The notes under the pieces were generated by a model. That model did no database searches and was not told the DNA's origin. It worked only from the letters and a program-made list of their open reading frames with translations. Below, piece by piece: positions 34,759 through 43,725 of a stretch of DNA of 64,000 bases; positions within the stretch are counted from its first letter, which is position 1; every line of letters starts with the position of its first letter. This stretch comes from Comamonas koreensis (GTDB taxonomy: Bacteria; Pseudomonadota; Gammaproteobacteria; Burkholderiales; Burkholderiaceae_C): positions 1,302,001 through 1,366,000 of the forward strand of contig NZ_CP043575.1 of the NCBI RefSeq assembly GCF_014076495.1, read 5' to 3'. The position numbers and the translations under genes are program-made.

Positions 34759-36744
34759 TTACTGCGGGACGCCCGGCGCCCTGCGCGCCGCCGCGCGGTT
34801 GTAGGCAAAGCCAAACACCACCAGCGCCAGCACCAGGGCCTGGGCCAGCAAGGTCTCCATCGTGGGGAACATGCCCAGCAGCTCGATGCGCGGCGCCGCT
34901 AGCGGCGTGGCGCTGACCCAGCCGGCCTCTTGCAGCGAGGACACGCCCTTGCCCACCAGCACGACCGCCAGCACGGCCACCAGGATCGAGGTGGCCGAGA
35001 AGAAGCGGCCCACGGGCATGCGGGCGCTGGTGCGCAGCAGCACCCAGGCAATGACCCCCAGGATGGCTACGGCCGCCAGGCCGCCGCCCAGCAGCGCGCC
35101 ATGGTGGCCGTCCGAGGCCAGCGCCGAGAAGAACAGCACGGTCTCGAACACCTCGCGGTAGACAGAGACAAAGGCCAGTGCGAACAGGCCCCACATCGAG
35201 CCCTGGCCCATGCTGGCCGAGAGCTTTTCGCTCAAATAGCTTTGCCAGCGGCCGGCGCTGCTCTTGCTGTGCATCCACAGGCCCACGCTCAGCAGCACCA
35301 GCGCGGCGACCACCGAGCCCAGGCCCTCGGTCACCTCGCGGCTGGCGCCGCTGATCTCGACCAGATAGGTCGCAATCGCCCAGGTCATGCCGCCGGCGAC
35401 CAGGGCCGAGCTCCAGCCTGCATGCACATACCGCAGTGCATCCTGGCGGCCGGCCTTGCGCAGCAGCGCGACCATGCCGATGACGATCAGCAAGGCCTCC
35501 AGCCCTTCGCGCAGCAAGATGGTGAGCGCGCCGACAAAGGTGGCGGTGGCGTCGGAGGCGCCCGCGTTCAGCTCGGCCTCGACCTGGCCAAACATCGCCT
35601 GCAACTGCTGGGCGGCGGCCTCGGCCTCTTGCAGCGTGCCGCTGGCTACTGTGGCGCGGTACTGCACCATGGCCGATTCGACCTGCGTCATCAAGGCCTT
35701 GTTGCGCGCAGCGATGGTGGGCTCCAGCGGCTCAAAGCCATCGAGGTAGGCCGACAGGGCCAGCTTCATCGCCTGGTTGCGGTCGCCCGCCTGGAGCGCA
35801 GCCAGGCTTTGCGCCAGGCGCTGGCGCGACAGGGCCACGCCGCTGGCCTTGCCTTCGCTGATGACCTCGGGGTTGGCGCGCAGGTAAGCGAGCACCGCGC
35901 GGGCCTGCTCGATCGGCATGGCGGGGGTCAGGCTTTGCGCGGTGGTGGTGCTGAGCGCGGCCAGGTCACCAAAGCGTGCACGCAAGCCGGCATCGCTCTG
36001 CCACAGCGCCTTGCCGGTGGCGCGCAGCTCATCGTTGTACGACAGGCCGCCAACAAAATAGGCCAGCGCCCAGCGGTCGTCTTCGGGCAGCGCGCCAAAG
36101 GACACCATCGAGGTGCCCTCCACGCCTTGCGAGGTCACCTGGTAGAGGGCCATCAGGCTGCGCGCATTCGCACGCTGCGCATCGCTGAAGGCAATCGGCG
36201 GCGGATCCAGGCCTTGCGCGGCCGGGCCATCGCCGCCGCCGGTAGCGCCATGGCAACTGGCACAGATTTGTTGAAAGAGTTGAGAGCCTTTGGTTATATC
36301 GGGGGCCTTGGCAGGCGCGACCGGCATCGGGTAGGCCGCCACCAGCAACTGGGCCGCCTGGTGGGCCAGCTGGGCGACTGCATCGGCCGTGGCCTTGGCC
36401 TGCACCGCTGCGCGCAACTGGGTCACCAAGCTCACCACCTTGGCCTTGTCGGCATGGGCGGGCAGGGCCTGGGCCTGTTCCAGCGCATTGGCGCTGAAGT
36501 CCAGCATCTCGGCATATTCGCCTTCGCTGGCGACCTGGCCGTTCTCGACTGCGCCGCCGTAGTCCACGGCGACATAGTCCAGCAGCTGCCAGAGCTGGCG
36601 CGCGTCCGTGGCTTGCGTGGCGGAAGCAGAGTTGGAAGCGGTGGTGGAGAGCGCCGCAGAGGGCGTTTGGGCCAGGGCAGGGCCGCTGAGCAAACCGGCC
36701 AAACCGGCCACAAGGGCCAGTGTCCAGCTGAGTGTGGAGCGCAT
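34759..36744 (-). CDS. cytochrome c-FTR1 family iron permease
   Basis: A 661-residue fusion protein for high-affinity iron uptake. Signal peptide MRSTLSWTLALVAGLAGLLS ending ALAQ; then a helical periplasmic region and one c-type haem site, QICASCHGATGGGDGPAAQG, near residue 160; then a second helical region, and from about residue 400 the FTR1 membrane domain of seven helices with two REXXE iron motifs, REGLEALLIVIG and REVFETVLFF. In FTR1 systems ferrous iron is oxidised before transport; the haem domain probably takes part in that, which is inference. A Fur-box-like site lies 11 bp upstream of the start. Single-gene unit with its own terminator. Confidence 0.92.
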   Translation of the reverse strand: MRSTLSWTLALVAGLAGLLSGPALAQTPSAALSTTASNSASATQATDARQLWQLLDYVAVDYGGAVENGQVASEGEYAEMLDFSANALEQAQALPAHADKAKVVSLVTQLRAAVQAKATADAVAQLAHQAAQLLVAAYPMPVAPAKAPDITKGSQLFQQICASCHGATGGGDGPAAQGLDPPPIAFSDAQRANARSLMALYQVTSQGVEGTSMVSFGALPEDDRWALAYFVGGLSYNDELRATGKALWQSDAGLRARFGDLAALSTTTAQSLTPAMPIEQARAVLAYLRANPEVISEGKASGVALSRQRLAQSLAALQAGDRNQAMKLALSAYLDGFEPLEPTIAARNKALMTQVESAMVQYRATVASGTLQEAEAAAQQLQAMFGQVEAELNAGASDATATFVGALTILLREGLEALLIVIGMVALLRKAGRQDALRYVHAGWSSALVAGGMTWAIATYLVEISGASREVTEGLGSVVAALVLLSVGLWMHSKSSAGRWQSYLSEKLSASMGQGSMWGLFALAFVSVYREVFETVLFFSALASDGHHGALLGGGLAAVAILGVIAWVLLRTSARMPVGRFFSATSILVAVLAVVLVGKGVSSLQEAGWVSATPLAAPRIELLGMFPTMETLLAQALVLALVVFGFAYNRAAARRAPGVPQ

Positions 36745-36754
36745 GGAATGTTAT

Positions 36755-36769
36755 GAATAAGAATTATTC
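36755..36769 (-). promoter_or_regulatory. Fur-box-like operator
   Basis: GAATAA-N3-TTATTC, within ATAAGAATTATTCGC, resembles the core of Fur sites (GAGAATNATTCTC) seen before iron genes. It is 11 bp before the iron permease start, where bound Fur would block expression when iron is plentiful. Confidence 0.6.
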
Positions 36770-37003
36770 GCGCCATTTTAAGCTTGTTTACATTCTGTAC
36801 TGGCCCAGTCGACCAGTGTGAAAGAAGTGGCAAATCACGTCATTGAGCCCATTTTGCGACCGTGATGGGGCGGCGTTGGAAACGCAATTGGTAACCATTT
36901 CTGCATGCCAGATCGCTACACTGCGGCCACGCGCTTGTGCTCATAGGGAGGGCAAGGCGTTGCACGCCGCAAGCCCTGTGCCGTGCCGCAACGAGGAGAA
37001 AAA

Positions 37004-37597
37004 ATGGAAAAACTAACAGGATTCGCCGTAGCCGCCGTGGTCGCATGTGCCGGTCTGATGGGTTGCAGCAAGAAGGAAGAGACGCCCAGCAGCCCACCGG
37101 CCGCCGCCGCGCCGGCCCCTGCGCCCGCAGCAGCACCGGCGCCAGCACCCGCCGCTGCCGCACAAAAAGTGCAGCCCGGCAAGTGGCAGGCGGTCACCGA
37201 GATGAGCGGCCCCATGGGCCAGCAGGCACTGGCCGGTATGGAGCAGGCCTTCAAGACCATGACGCCCGAGCAGAAGAAGGCCGCCAACCTGGATAACGCC
37301 AAGATCGAAGGCGGCAAGCTGGTGCAAGAGATGTGCATCACGCCCGAGATGGCCGGCAAGACCTTGCAATCGCTGGCCGATTCGCAGCTCAAGAACATGC
37401 CAGGCTGCAGCCCGGCTGACGTCAAGACCGATGGCAACAAGGAATCGATGCGCTTCAGCTGCGGTGAAGGCAAGATGAGCATGGTCCTCGAAGCGGTCTA
37501 TGTCTCGCCCACCGAGAACACCGTCACCAGCACCATGGACATGGCCGGCCAGGGCATGACCACCACGGTGAGCAGCAAGCGCGTGGGCGACTGCTGA
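37004..37597 (+). CDS. DUF3617 lipoprotein
   Basis: A 197-residue lipoprotein. ATG at 37004 follows CGAGGAG; MEKLTGFAVAAVVACAGLMGC gives a lipobox with Cys at 21. Residues 30-58 are an Ala/Pro linker (APAPAPAAAPAPAPAAA). The globular part, about residues 60-197, has KWQAVTEMSGPMGQQALAGM, an EMCITPEMAG segment and several paired Cys (C at about 117, 141, 155, 197), the DUF3617 layout. Function unknown, envelope protein. Followed by a terminator at 37653. Confidence 0.85.
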   Translation: MEKLTGFAVAAVVACAGLMGCSKKEETPSSPPAAAAPAPAPAAAPAPAPAAAAQKVQPGKWQAVTEMSGPMGQQALAGMEQAFKTMTPEQKKAANLDNAKIEGGKLVQEMCITPEMAGKTLQSLADSQLKNMPGCSPADVKTDGNKESMRFSCGEGKMSMVLEAVYVSPTENTVTSTMDMAGQGMTTTVSSKRVGDC

Positions 37598-37652
37598 TAG
37601 AGAAGCTCGCGCGCCGCTGCTTGGGTGGTGGCCTGGGGCTTTTGAATGTGAG

Positions 37653-37681
37653 AACGCAGCCTGGGTGGCTGCGTTTTTTTA
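37653..37681 (+). terminator. intrinsic terminator after DUF3617 gene
   Basis: Stem AACGCAGCC / GGCTGCGTT, loop TGGGT, T-run of seven. Confidence 0.93.
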
Positions 37682-37791
37682 TGGGCGCCTTGGATGGGCC
37701 CCCAAGCGTCGGGCTTCAAACTTCGGGTGAGGGATTGCTGGGCCTTGCTGTTTTCTCCCGTTGCAATTCATCCCCATCCGTCCACACAAGG

Positions 37792-38340
37792 CTATTGCTC
37801 CACCCGTATCACCTGAGCCAAATCGACACCCAAAGACTGTGCTTTCTCCAGCAGGGCTTGCCGCTGGGCCTCCGGAATGGTCTTGCTGCGGGACAGAATC
37901 CACATGTAGTCCGTGCTGCTGCCAATCACCAGGGCGGTCTGGTACTGCTCATCGAGGCTGACCACGTTGTAGCCACCGTAAAACGGGCCAAAGAACGAGA
38001 CCTTCAGCGCGGCCTCATTGGCTTGGCGCAGGAAGCGTGCCTTGCCTTGCGCTTCACGCCACTGTTGCTTGGCGGGGTCATAGCCGCGGTTCAGCACGGT
38101 CACGCTGCCATCGGCATTCAGGCTGTAGCTGGCCGTCACCTGGGTCAGGCCTTTTTCAAAACGGTGGTCGATGCGCGCCAGCTCATACCAGGTGCCCATG
38201 TACTTGCTGGCGTCAAAGCCGCTGACCGGTTGTACCCCTTGGGGGACAGAGACTGCGCAGCCGGGCAAGGCGACTGCGGCACCGGTGATTGCTACCGCCA
38301 TAGCGGTGGCGCGGATGAGAGCGTTTGCAGAGAAAGGCAT
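37792..38340 (-). CDS. blc: bacterial lipocalin (Blc-type outer-membrane lipoprotein)
   Basis: A 182-residue lipocalin. Signal peptide with lipobox ALPGC (Cys at about 28). Lipocalin motif 1 is MGTWYELARIDHRFEKGL near residue 48, followed by VTASYSLNADGSVTVLNRGY, the next strands with GPFYGGYNVVSLDEQYQTAL, and the final helix IPEAQRQALLEKAQSLGVDL. These match bacterial Blc, which binds lysophospholipids or fatty acids at the outer membrane. Being close to the fatty-acid modification operon at 38.5-45 kb fits a lipid role, but they are not clearly co-transcribed (about 120 bp apart, no overlap). Confidence 0.92.
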   Translation of the reverse strand: MPFSANALIRATAMAVAITGAAVALPGCAVSVPQGVQPVSGFDASKYMGTWYELARIDHRFEKGLTQVTASYSLNADGSVTVLNRGYDPAKQQWREAQGKARFLRQANEAALKVSFFGPFYGGYNVVSLDEQYQTALVIGSSTDYMWILSRSKTIPEAQRQALLEKAQSLGVDLAQVIRVEQ

Positions 38341-38462
38341 CGTAGATTTCCTTTTTGGTCTTGGGCGGTCGGTGAATGAACGGACTGGTGTTCAGGATTG
38401 ACTGTTTTTGGACCCATCGTCATAGGCGCTGATGCTGTACCGCCGTCGTCCGGGCGCAGGCA

Positions 38463-39254
38463 TCAGGCCTTGGTGATACGCCGCACGCTGGCAAAGTACC
38501 AGCGGTCGGGCAGGCAGCGCAGCAGGCGCACCCAGCGGGTAAAGCGGCGGGGAAAGTTCATCTCGAACTGTCCGCGCGCCCAGCCCTGCAAGATGTGCTG
38601 CGCCGCTTCGGCGGGGCTGATCAGCGCGGGCATCTTGAAATGGTTCTGGGCGGTCAGGGGTGTCTCGACAAAGCCTGGGTTGATGATGGATACGCCCAGC
38701 CCTTGGGGGTGCAGATCCAGGTAGAGGTTTTCAGCCAGGTTGTTGAGCGCGGCCTTGGTGGGGCCGTAGGCGAGCGACATGGGCAGCCCCCGGTAGCCCG
38801 CAACACTGCCGACCAGCGCGATATGGCCCCGGCCTGCCTGCAGCAGCATCGGGAGCACGGCATCGAGCACAAGGAGCACGCCGACATAGTTGACCGCCAG
38901 GTGTTTTTGCATCTCTGGCAGGTCGAAGGCGGTGGCGCGCAGCGGCCGGTAGTAGCCGGCGCAATACAGCACCAGGTCAGGCGCAGCACCCAGGGCGGTA
39001 TGCACCGCTTGTGCGGCAGCCGCCACTTTGCCGGGCTCGCTCACATCCAGCGGTAGTGCCAGGCAGCCAGGGCGGCTGTTGGCAAAGTCCTGCAGTGCAG
39101 CGCTGTCCCGGGCCGATACGATGACGCGCGCGCCCTTGGCCCGCAGCGCTTCAGCCGTGGCCCGGCCAATGCCGGTGGAGGCGCCAATGATCCAGACGGA
39201 TCGGCCCTGCCAGTCGCGCATCGGCTGATTGAGCTTGGCTTGCAGCAGCGGCAT
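38463..39254 (-). CDS. short-chain dehydrogenase/reductase, last gene of the cfa operon
   Basis: A 263-residue SDR oxidoreductase. N-terminal cofactor motif VWIIGASTGIGRATAEALRA (TGxxxGxG type), NAG equivalent YCAGYYRPL, catalytic Ser in VGSVAGYRG and YxxxK in YGPTKAALNN. I use the ATG at 39254, which overlaps the DUF3833 stop as TGATG; a GTG three bases earlier is possible. Substrate unknown. SDRs of this sort accompany cyclopropane synthase, DUF1365 and the FAD oxidoreductase in many proteobacteria, so an acyl-chain or lipid substrate is likely. Confidence 0.88.
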   Translation of the reverse strand: MPLLQAKLNQPMRDWQGRSVWIIGASTGIGRATAEALRAKGARVIVSARDSAALQDFANSRPGCLALPLDVSEPGKVAAAAQAVHTALGAAPDLVLYCAGYYRPLRATAFDLPEMQKHLAVNYVGVLLVLDAVLPMLLQAGRGHIALVGSVAGYRGLPMSLAYGPTKAALNNLAENLYLDLHPQGLGVSIINPGFVETPLTAQNHFKMPALISPAEAAQHILQGWARGQFEMNFPRRFTRWVRLLRCLPDRWYFASVRRITKA

Positions 39255-39829
39255 CACTCCGACCCTTTGGTGAAGGAGATGGTCAGATCGCCCAGCTGGA
39301 TGCCGAACTTGCTCATCGCCGTGCGGTTGAGCATGGTGCGCCCGTCCATCAGGTACATCCAGTCGTCCATCCGCACATTCCAGACCCGGCCGTTCACCGG
39401 CAAGGCCAGCACATAGTTCCAGTGCAGGGCGTTGCCGGCGGCCTGGCCGGTGGCGGGGCCGACGACATCCCCTGCCTGGCCGCTGTAGCGGCCCTCACCC
39501 AGGTACTGGATGTGCCAGGTGCGTTCCTGCGTCGTGCCGTCGCTGTAGACAAAGTGCTCTTCCAGCACGCCGTCATTGCCCGTCCACGTGCCGGTCATGC
39601 GCACGGTAAAGCGCTTGACCACCTTGCCCTGGCGGTCGGTGAACATGCCCTGCGCCGTGAGCGGGCCGTTGAAATACTGGCGCAGGTCCAGCTGCGGGCG
39701 TTCCTGCGCATATTCTTCGACCGAGGGGCCGGCGCAGGCGCTGAGCAGGGCCAGCGTGCCGATCAAGGCCAGACCGATCCCCGCGCGCCGCAGGGTCAGG
39801 GAAGGACGGGGAAGGTGCAGTGGTTTCAT
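39254..39829 (-). CDS. DUF3833 lipoprotein
   Basis: A 191-residue lipoprotein. ATG at 39829 follows CTGGAGG. Signal peptide with lipobox LLSAC (about residue 32). Mature part shows DUF3833 hallmarks: LRQYFNGPLTAQGMFTDRQG, FTVRMTGTWTGNDGVLEEHF, and MDDWMYLMDGRTMLNRTAMS; predicted beta-rich, perhaps lipocalin-like. Function unknown. Lies between the SDR and MFS genes with overlaps or 2-bp gaps, so part of the same transcript. Confidence 0.87.
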   Translation of the reverse strand: MKPLHLPRPSLTLRRAGIGLALIGTLALLSACAGPSVEEYAQERPQLDLRQYFNGPLTAQGMFTDRQGKVVKRFTVRMTGTWTGNDGVLEEHFVYSDGTTQERTWHIQYLGEGRYSGQAGDVVGPATGQAAGNALHWNYVLALPVNGRVWNVRMDDWMYLMDGRTMLNRTAMSKFGIQLGDLTISFTKGSE

Positions 39830-39831
39830 AT

Positions 39832-41121
39832 CTACCTCCAGGAGGGTTGCAGACGCTCGGCGCGCCAGAGAGAGGCCAGGGCCAACAACTTGAGCAGGCA
39901 GGGCAGGCCGCCATAGGCCCAGGCCAGCGCCTGCAGACCGGCAGGGGCGGTGCTGCCGCTGTGGTAGCCCGCAACGGCGAGCAGCGGCAGGCAGAGCCCG
40001 GCGGCAAGGGCCAGGTTGAGCTTGGTGGCACAGGCCCACCAGCCCAGGTAGCGCCCGTCGCCGGATCCCCCATGGCCCGATTCGTGGATCACGCCGGTCA
40101 GCAGCGCGCCGGGCACCGCCAGGTCGGCGCCCAGCGCCAGGCCGCTGGCGATGCAGATGGCCGCGAAGGCCCAGGCATCCCCCGCACCCAGCAAAGATGC
40201 GGAAAAAAAGGCGATAACGCTGGCGAGCATGCCGGCGCGCCAACTGGGCGCCAGGCCCCAGCGGGCCACGGCCCTCACCCACAGCGGCAGGCCCAGCGCG
40301 GCAGCGGCAAAGTAGCACAGCAAAAACAGTGGCAGCAATTCGGGCGCCTGGAGCCGGTCCACGACAAAGAATGGTAAGAGCGTGGCGGGTATGGCCGCCG
40401 CAATGCCGTTGAGCATGAACACGGACAGCAGCCGGCGAAAGGCGGCATCACGCCAGGGTGAGGCCTGGGGCAGTGCATCGCGCTGTGCGGCCCCTGCGCC
40501 GGCATGTGCAGCGTCGGTGCGTGGATCGCGCAGCCGGTACAAGCCCAGCAAACCCAGACCCAGCGCGGCCAGCAGCACCGCACTGGTCGCATCCATGCCC
40601 AGCAGGCTGGGCAAGACGCTGGCCGTGAGCACGCCAACCAAGGTCGGGCCCTCGCGCCAGGCCGTCACCTGCGTGCGCCAGGCTGCCTGGCCACCCCAGC
40701 GGGTGCCCCAGGTCTGGTGCAGGATCGCGACCGCGCTATAGGCCAAGGTGCTCAGCAGCAGGCAGCCGACGAGCCAGCCCAGCATCTGGAACGGGTTGCT
40801 GGTGGGCGGGTGCCAGAGCGCATAAAACCCCAGGGCCATGGCCAGACTGCCCAGCGCCGCAGCCAGCCAGGCGGCACGCCGCCCGCGCCGCAGCAAGCGA
40901 TCCGCCAGGCGGCCCAGCGCCGGGTCCAGCAGCGCATCAAAGGCCCGGGTGGCGAGCAACACGGCCCCGAGGCCGGCCAGCGGCGCGCCGGCCACGGCCG
41001 CATAGTAGTGGGGCAGGGTGACGTACAAGGGCAGCGAGACAAAGGCCAGCGGTGCAGCCAGCGCGCCATAGGCGAGCCCGGTGCGCCAGGAAAGCGTTTG
41101 CTGCACAAGGGGGGCACGCAT
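39832..41121 (-). CDS. MFS transporter (GPH/MelB-like)
   Basis: A 429-residue membrane carrier with about 12 helices. LATRAFDALLDPALGRLADR near residue 57 is the GPH-type cation motif (R-x-x-D-x-x-x-D-P-x-x-G), followed by the cytoplasmic RRGRRAAW. In sugar:cation symporters this motif binds Na+ or H+. In the cfa operon its cargo is more likely a lipid-related compound, but sequence does not tell. Stop 2 bp before the DUF3833 start, start 12 bp after the preceding gene. Confidence 0.86.
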   Translation of the reverse strand: MRAPLVQQTLSWRTGLAYGALAAPLAFVSLPLYVTLPHYYAAVAGAPLAGLGAVLLATRAFDALLDPALGRLADRLLRRGRRAAWLAAALGSLAMALGFYALWHPPTSNPFQMLGWLVGCLLLSTLAYSAVAILHQTWGTRWGGQAAWRTQVTAWREGPTLVGVLTASVLPSLLGMDATSAVLLAALGLGLLGLYRLRDPRTDAAHAGAGAAQRDALPQASPWRDAAFRRLLSVFMLNGIAAAIPATLLPFFVVDRLQAPELLPLFLLCYFAAAALGLPLWVRAVARWGLAPSWRAGMLASVIAFFSASLLGAGDAWAFAAICIASGLALGADLAVPGALLTGVIHESGHGGSGDGRYLGWWACATKLNLALAAGLCLPLLAVAGYHSGSTAPAGLQALAWAYGGLPCLLKLLALASLWRAERLQPSWR

Positions 41122-41133
41122 GGCAGGCAGTCC

Positions 41134-41712
41134 TCAGCCCTGGCCCAGCAGTGCAGCGCGCAGCGCCGGTGCGGAGGTTTGCTCCGACAGCCAGATGCCA
41201 AAGAACAGGCGCGCGTACAGCGCGTCGTCAATAGCTGCAGTCTCGCGCCCGTTGTGCAAGAAAACGACCTTGCCCGCACCGTCGTTCAAACCCAGCAAGC
41301 GGTCCTGCGCCACCACATCGGGAAAGGCCTGCTTCATCATGCGCAGCCACTGGCGGCCCTGGTCTTCGGAGAAGGGCGCCACCCGGCGCATCTCGGCGAT
41401 GGAGCGCTCAGCGATGGCCTCGCCCTCGAGCTTGCGGTCATAGACCAGCTCCAGCGCAAAGGGCTGGCGCGCATAGTCCAGCGGGTTGAAGCCGGCAGAC
41501 GCCCACAGGCGCGCCTCATACACCCGCAGCCCAAAAAACCGCAGCACTCCGGTGCCCACCAGGCGGGCGCCTGGCAAGGCCGTGCCCAGCTCAGCGGGAG
41601 GGGCAGGGGAGGCAGGCGTGGCAGCGAGGAGGTTGTGGGTCATGGCAGTCATGGAGAGAGCAAGAAGGCTGGCGCCCCAGCCCAGGGCTTGGCGACGGCG
41701 AATTTCAGGCAT
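41134..41712 (-). CDS. chalcone isomerase-like exported protein
   Basis: A 192-residue protein of the bacterial chalcone-isomerase-like family. ATG at 41712 lies inside the end of the cfa gene (8-bp overlap, 41705-41712). N-terminal MPEIRRRQALGWGASLLALS is a signal peptide with a twin-arginine-like start; cleavage near LLAATPA. Family pattern: GTGVLRFFGLRVYEARLWAS near residue 52, LVYDRKLEGEAIAERSI, and the C-terminal FFGIWLSEQTSAPALRAALL. Bacterial members have no flavonoid activity proven and may bind fatty acids. Periplasmic; co-transcribed with lipid genes. Confidence 0.85.
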   Translation of the reverse strand: MPEIRRRQALGWGASLLALSMTAMTHNLLAATPASPAPPAELGTALPGARLVGTGVLRFFGLRVYEARLWASAGFNPLDYARQPFALELVYDRKLEGEAIAERSIAEMRRVAPFSEDQGRQWLRMMKQAFPDVVAQDRLLGLNDGAGKVVFLHNGRETAAIDDALYARLFFGIWLSEQTSAPALRAALLGQG

Positions 41713-42976
41713 GGTCGGGCCTGCGCAGTGTGAACTGGACCACATCGGTATTGCCCATGTCGAACGAGGCCTCGCAGTAGGCGAGGTAGAAGCGCCAGAT
41801 GCGCACAAAGCGTTCATCAAAGCCCTGTTCGCGGACAGCATCGATCTGCTGCTCGAAGGCCTGGCGCCAGCGCCGCAGCGTCTCGGCGTAGTCGCTGCCA
41901 AAATGCAGCTTCTTTTCCACGGTCAAACCCGCCTGGCGTGCTTCGCGCTCAAAGGCCTGGACGCTCGGCAGCAAGCCGCCCGGGAAGATGTACTGCTGGA
42001 TGAAATCGGTCGAGCGCAGGTAGCGCGCAAACAAGTCGTCGCGCAAGGTGATCGATTGCACACAGGCATAGCCACCGGGCTTGAGGCACTGGCGCAGCGT
42101 CTGGAAATAGCTACGCCAGTATTCATGCCCCACCGCTTCAAACATCTCGATGGACACGATGGCATCGAAGGGCTGCGACTGGTGCTGGGCGGCCAGGTCC
42201 CGGTAGTCCTGGTAGCGCAGATCGACCTGGGCTTGCAGGCCCGCTTGGGCGATGCGCTCCAGACCCCATTGGCGCTGCTCGCGCGACAAGGTCACCCCGG
42301 TCACCTGGGCGCCAAACTCGGTGGCGGCCGTCTGCGCCAGTGCACCCCAGCCGCAACCAATTTCCAGCAGACGTTCGCCGGGTTGCAGCCCGGTTTCTTG
42401 CAAGGCTCTGCGCATCTTGGCCTGCTGGGCCTGCTGCAGATCGGCCTGGGCCAGCGCATCGCCGCTGCGCCCCTCAAACCAGGCCGCGCTGTAGTTCATG
42501 CTCGGGTCGAGAAAGAGGCGGTAAAAGTCATTGCCCAGGTCGTAGTGGGCATGGATGTTGCGCGCGCTGCCCGAGCGGGTGTTGCGGTTGAGCAAGTGGC
42601 GCAAGCGAAAACCCAGCCGCCCCCACCAGCTGCCATATACCAGCTGCTCCATGTGGTCGCGGTTGCTGATGCACAGGCGCAGCAGTGCGCTCAGATCGGG
42701 GCTGTCCCACTGGCCCTCGATATAGCCTTCGGCCAGGCCGATATCGCCCGAGCGCTGCACGCGTTCCAGCGCCTCCCAATCCTGGATGGCACAGCGCGCA
42801 TCGGCCTGCGCTGCGGGCTGTTGGCTGAAATGCCGCAGTTGCCCATCGGGCAGCTGCATATCGAGCTGACCGCAGGGCAGGTGCTCCAGCAGCTGCAGCA
42901 CCTGGCGCGCGCCGCGGGGGATGGATTGCCCGGCTTTGGCGGACGGGCTCGGCAGGGAGGCGGTGGTGGAGTTCAT
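41705..42976 (-). CDS. cfa: cyclopropane-fatty-acyl-phospholipid synthase-type methyltransferase
   Basis: A 423-residue SAM-dependent enzyme that modifies unsaturated acyl chains in membrane phospholipids. ATG at 42976 (ATGA overlap with the DUF1365 stop). N-terminal lipid-binding domain about residues 1-120; then HYDLGNDFYRLFLDPSMNYS near 143, SAM loop LLEIGCGWGALAQTAATEFG near 195, SIEMFEAVGHEYW, and C-terminal YCEASFDMGNTDVVQFTLRR. Members of clusters like this may make cyclopropane, methylated or furan fatty acids rather than simple cyclopropanes; the actual product is not readable. Confidence 0.92.
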   Translation of the reverse strand: MNSTTASLPSPSAKAGQSIPRGARQVLQLLEHLPCGQLDMQLPDGQLRHFSQQPAAQADARCAIQDWEALERVQRSGDIGLAEGYIEGQWDSPDLSALLRLCISNRDHMEQLVYGSWWGRLGFRLRHLLNRNTRSGSARNIHAHYDLGNDFYRLFLDPSMNYSAAWFEGRSGDALAQADLQQAQQAKMRRALQETGLQPGERLLEIGCGWGALAQTAATEFGAQVTGVTLSREQRQWGLERIAQAGLQAQVDLRYQDYRDLAAQHQSQPFDAIVSIEMFEAVGHEYWRSYFQTLRQCLKPGGYACVQSITLRDDLFARYLRSTDFIQQYIFPGGLLPSVQAFEREARQAGLTVEKKLHFGSDYAETLRRWRQAFEQQIDAVREQGFDERFVRIWRFYLAYCEASFDMGNTDVVQFTLRRPDHA

Positions 42977-43725
42977 CGTGTGACGAAGCGCTTGGGCGCG
43001 GTGGGTTTGCGATGGAAGGGCAGGCGCTTGAACCACAGGCGCAGCGCCTGCCAGTGGATGCGGAACACGACACCCAGCGTCATCAGCGGCATGCCCCAGA
43101 ATGCGCGCCGCACAGTGGCACGGGTCAAGGGCTGCAGCGTGCCTGCGACGCCGGTGCGCAGCAGCGCGCCGGCCTCGTCATGCAGGTCGACCTGCACCTG
43201 GTTGCGGCTGTCGCTGCGCACAAAGCGGAAGCGGTATTCGCCCTGCACATTGCAAAACGGCGACACATGGAAGCATTTGGCCGCCACCTGTTCCGTGCCC
43301 CAGGCCAGATCGGGCCCGGCCAGCAGGTAGGCATGGCGTTCGCCAAAGGTGTTATTGACCTCGGCCAGCACGGCGGCCAGCGAGCCATCTGCGCGGTGCG
43401 CATACCAGAAGCTGACCGGCTTGAAGGCATAGCCCAGCACACGTGGGAAAGTGTGCAGCCAGACCTCGCCGACCGCGTCGTCGATACCTTCTTGCTGCAG
43501 CAGCTGGTCAAACCAGGCCAGGCAGTCGGCGCTGCCCTCGCCATGGTCGCGGTCATAAAAGCTGATCAGGCCGCGCCGGTTGCGGCGCAGCACCGCATCG
43601 GGCTGGTCACGCAAGCTGCGCAGGGGCAGCAGCAAGAAATACCCGGGGTAGCGGAAGGCATGCACCACCGGGCGCAAGCGCTGGTGCCAGATGTGGCCAA
43701 AGCCGATCAGCGAGGGGTTGCTCAT
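42973..43725 (-). CDS. DUF1365 protein of the cfa cluster
   Basis: A 250-residue cytosolic or membrane-associated protein. ATG at 43725 overlaps the FAD oxidoreductase stop (ATGA). Conserved segments: GHIWHQRLRPVVHAFRYPGY (residues 9-28), RGLISFYDRDHG, WLHTFPRVLGYAFKPVSFWY near 110, EVNNTFGERHAYLL, and AAKCFHVSPFCNVQGEYRFR, the standard DUF1365 blocks. Function is not defined, but the family nearly always sits beside cfa and the FAD oxidoreductase and is thought to act in acyl-chain modification. Middle of the coupled set. Confidence 0.92.
   Translation of the reverse strand: MSNPSLIGFGHIWHQRLRPVVHAFRYPGYFLLLPLRSLRDQPDAVLRRNRRGLISFYDRDHGEGSADCLAWFDQLLQQEGIDDAVGEVWLHTFPRVLGYAFKPVSFWYAHRADGSLAAVLAEVNNTFGERHAYLLAGPDLAWGTEQVAAKCFHVSPFCNVQGEYRFRFVRSDSRNQVQVDLHDEAGALLRTGVAGTLQPLTRATVRRAFWGMPLMTLGVVFRIHWQALRLWFKRLPFHRKPTAPKRFVTR

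Noticed and set aside
34930..36756. 608-codon plus-strand frame opposite the iron permease
   Set aside because: Antisense to a well-supported gene; no homology pattern.
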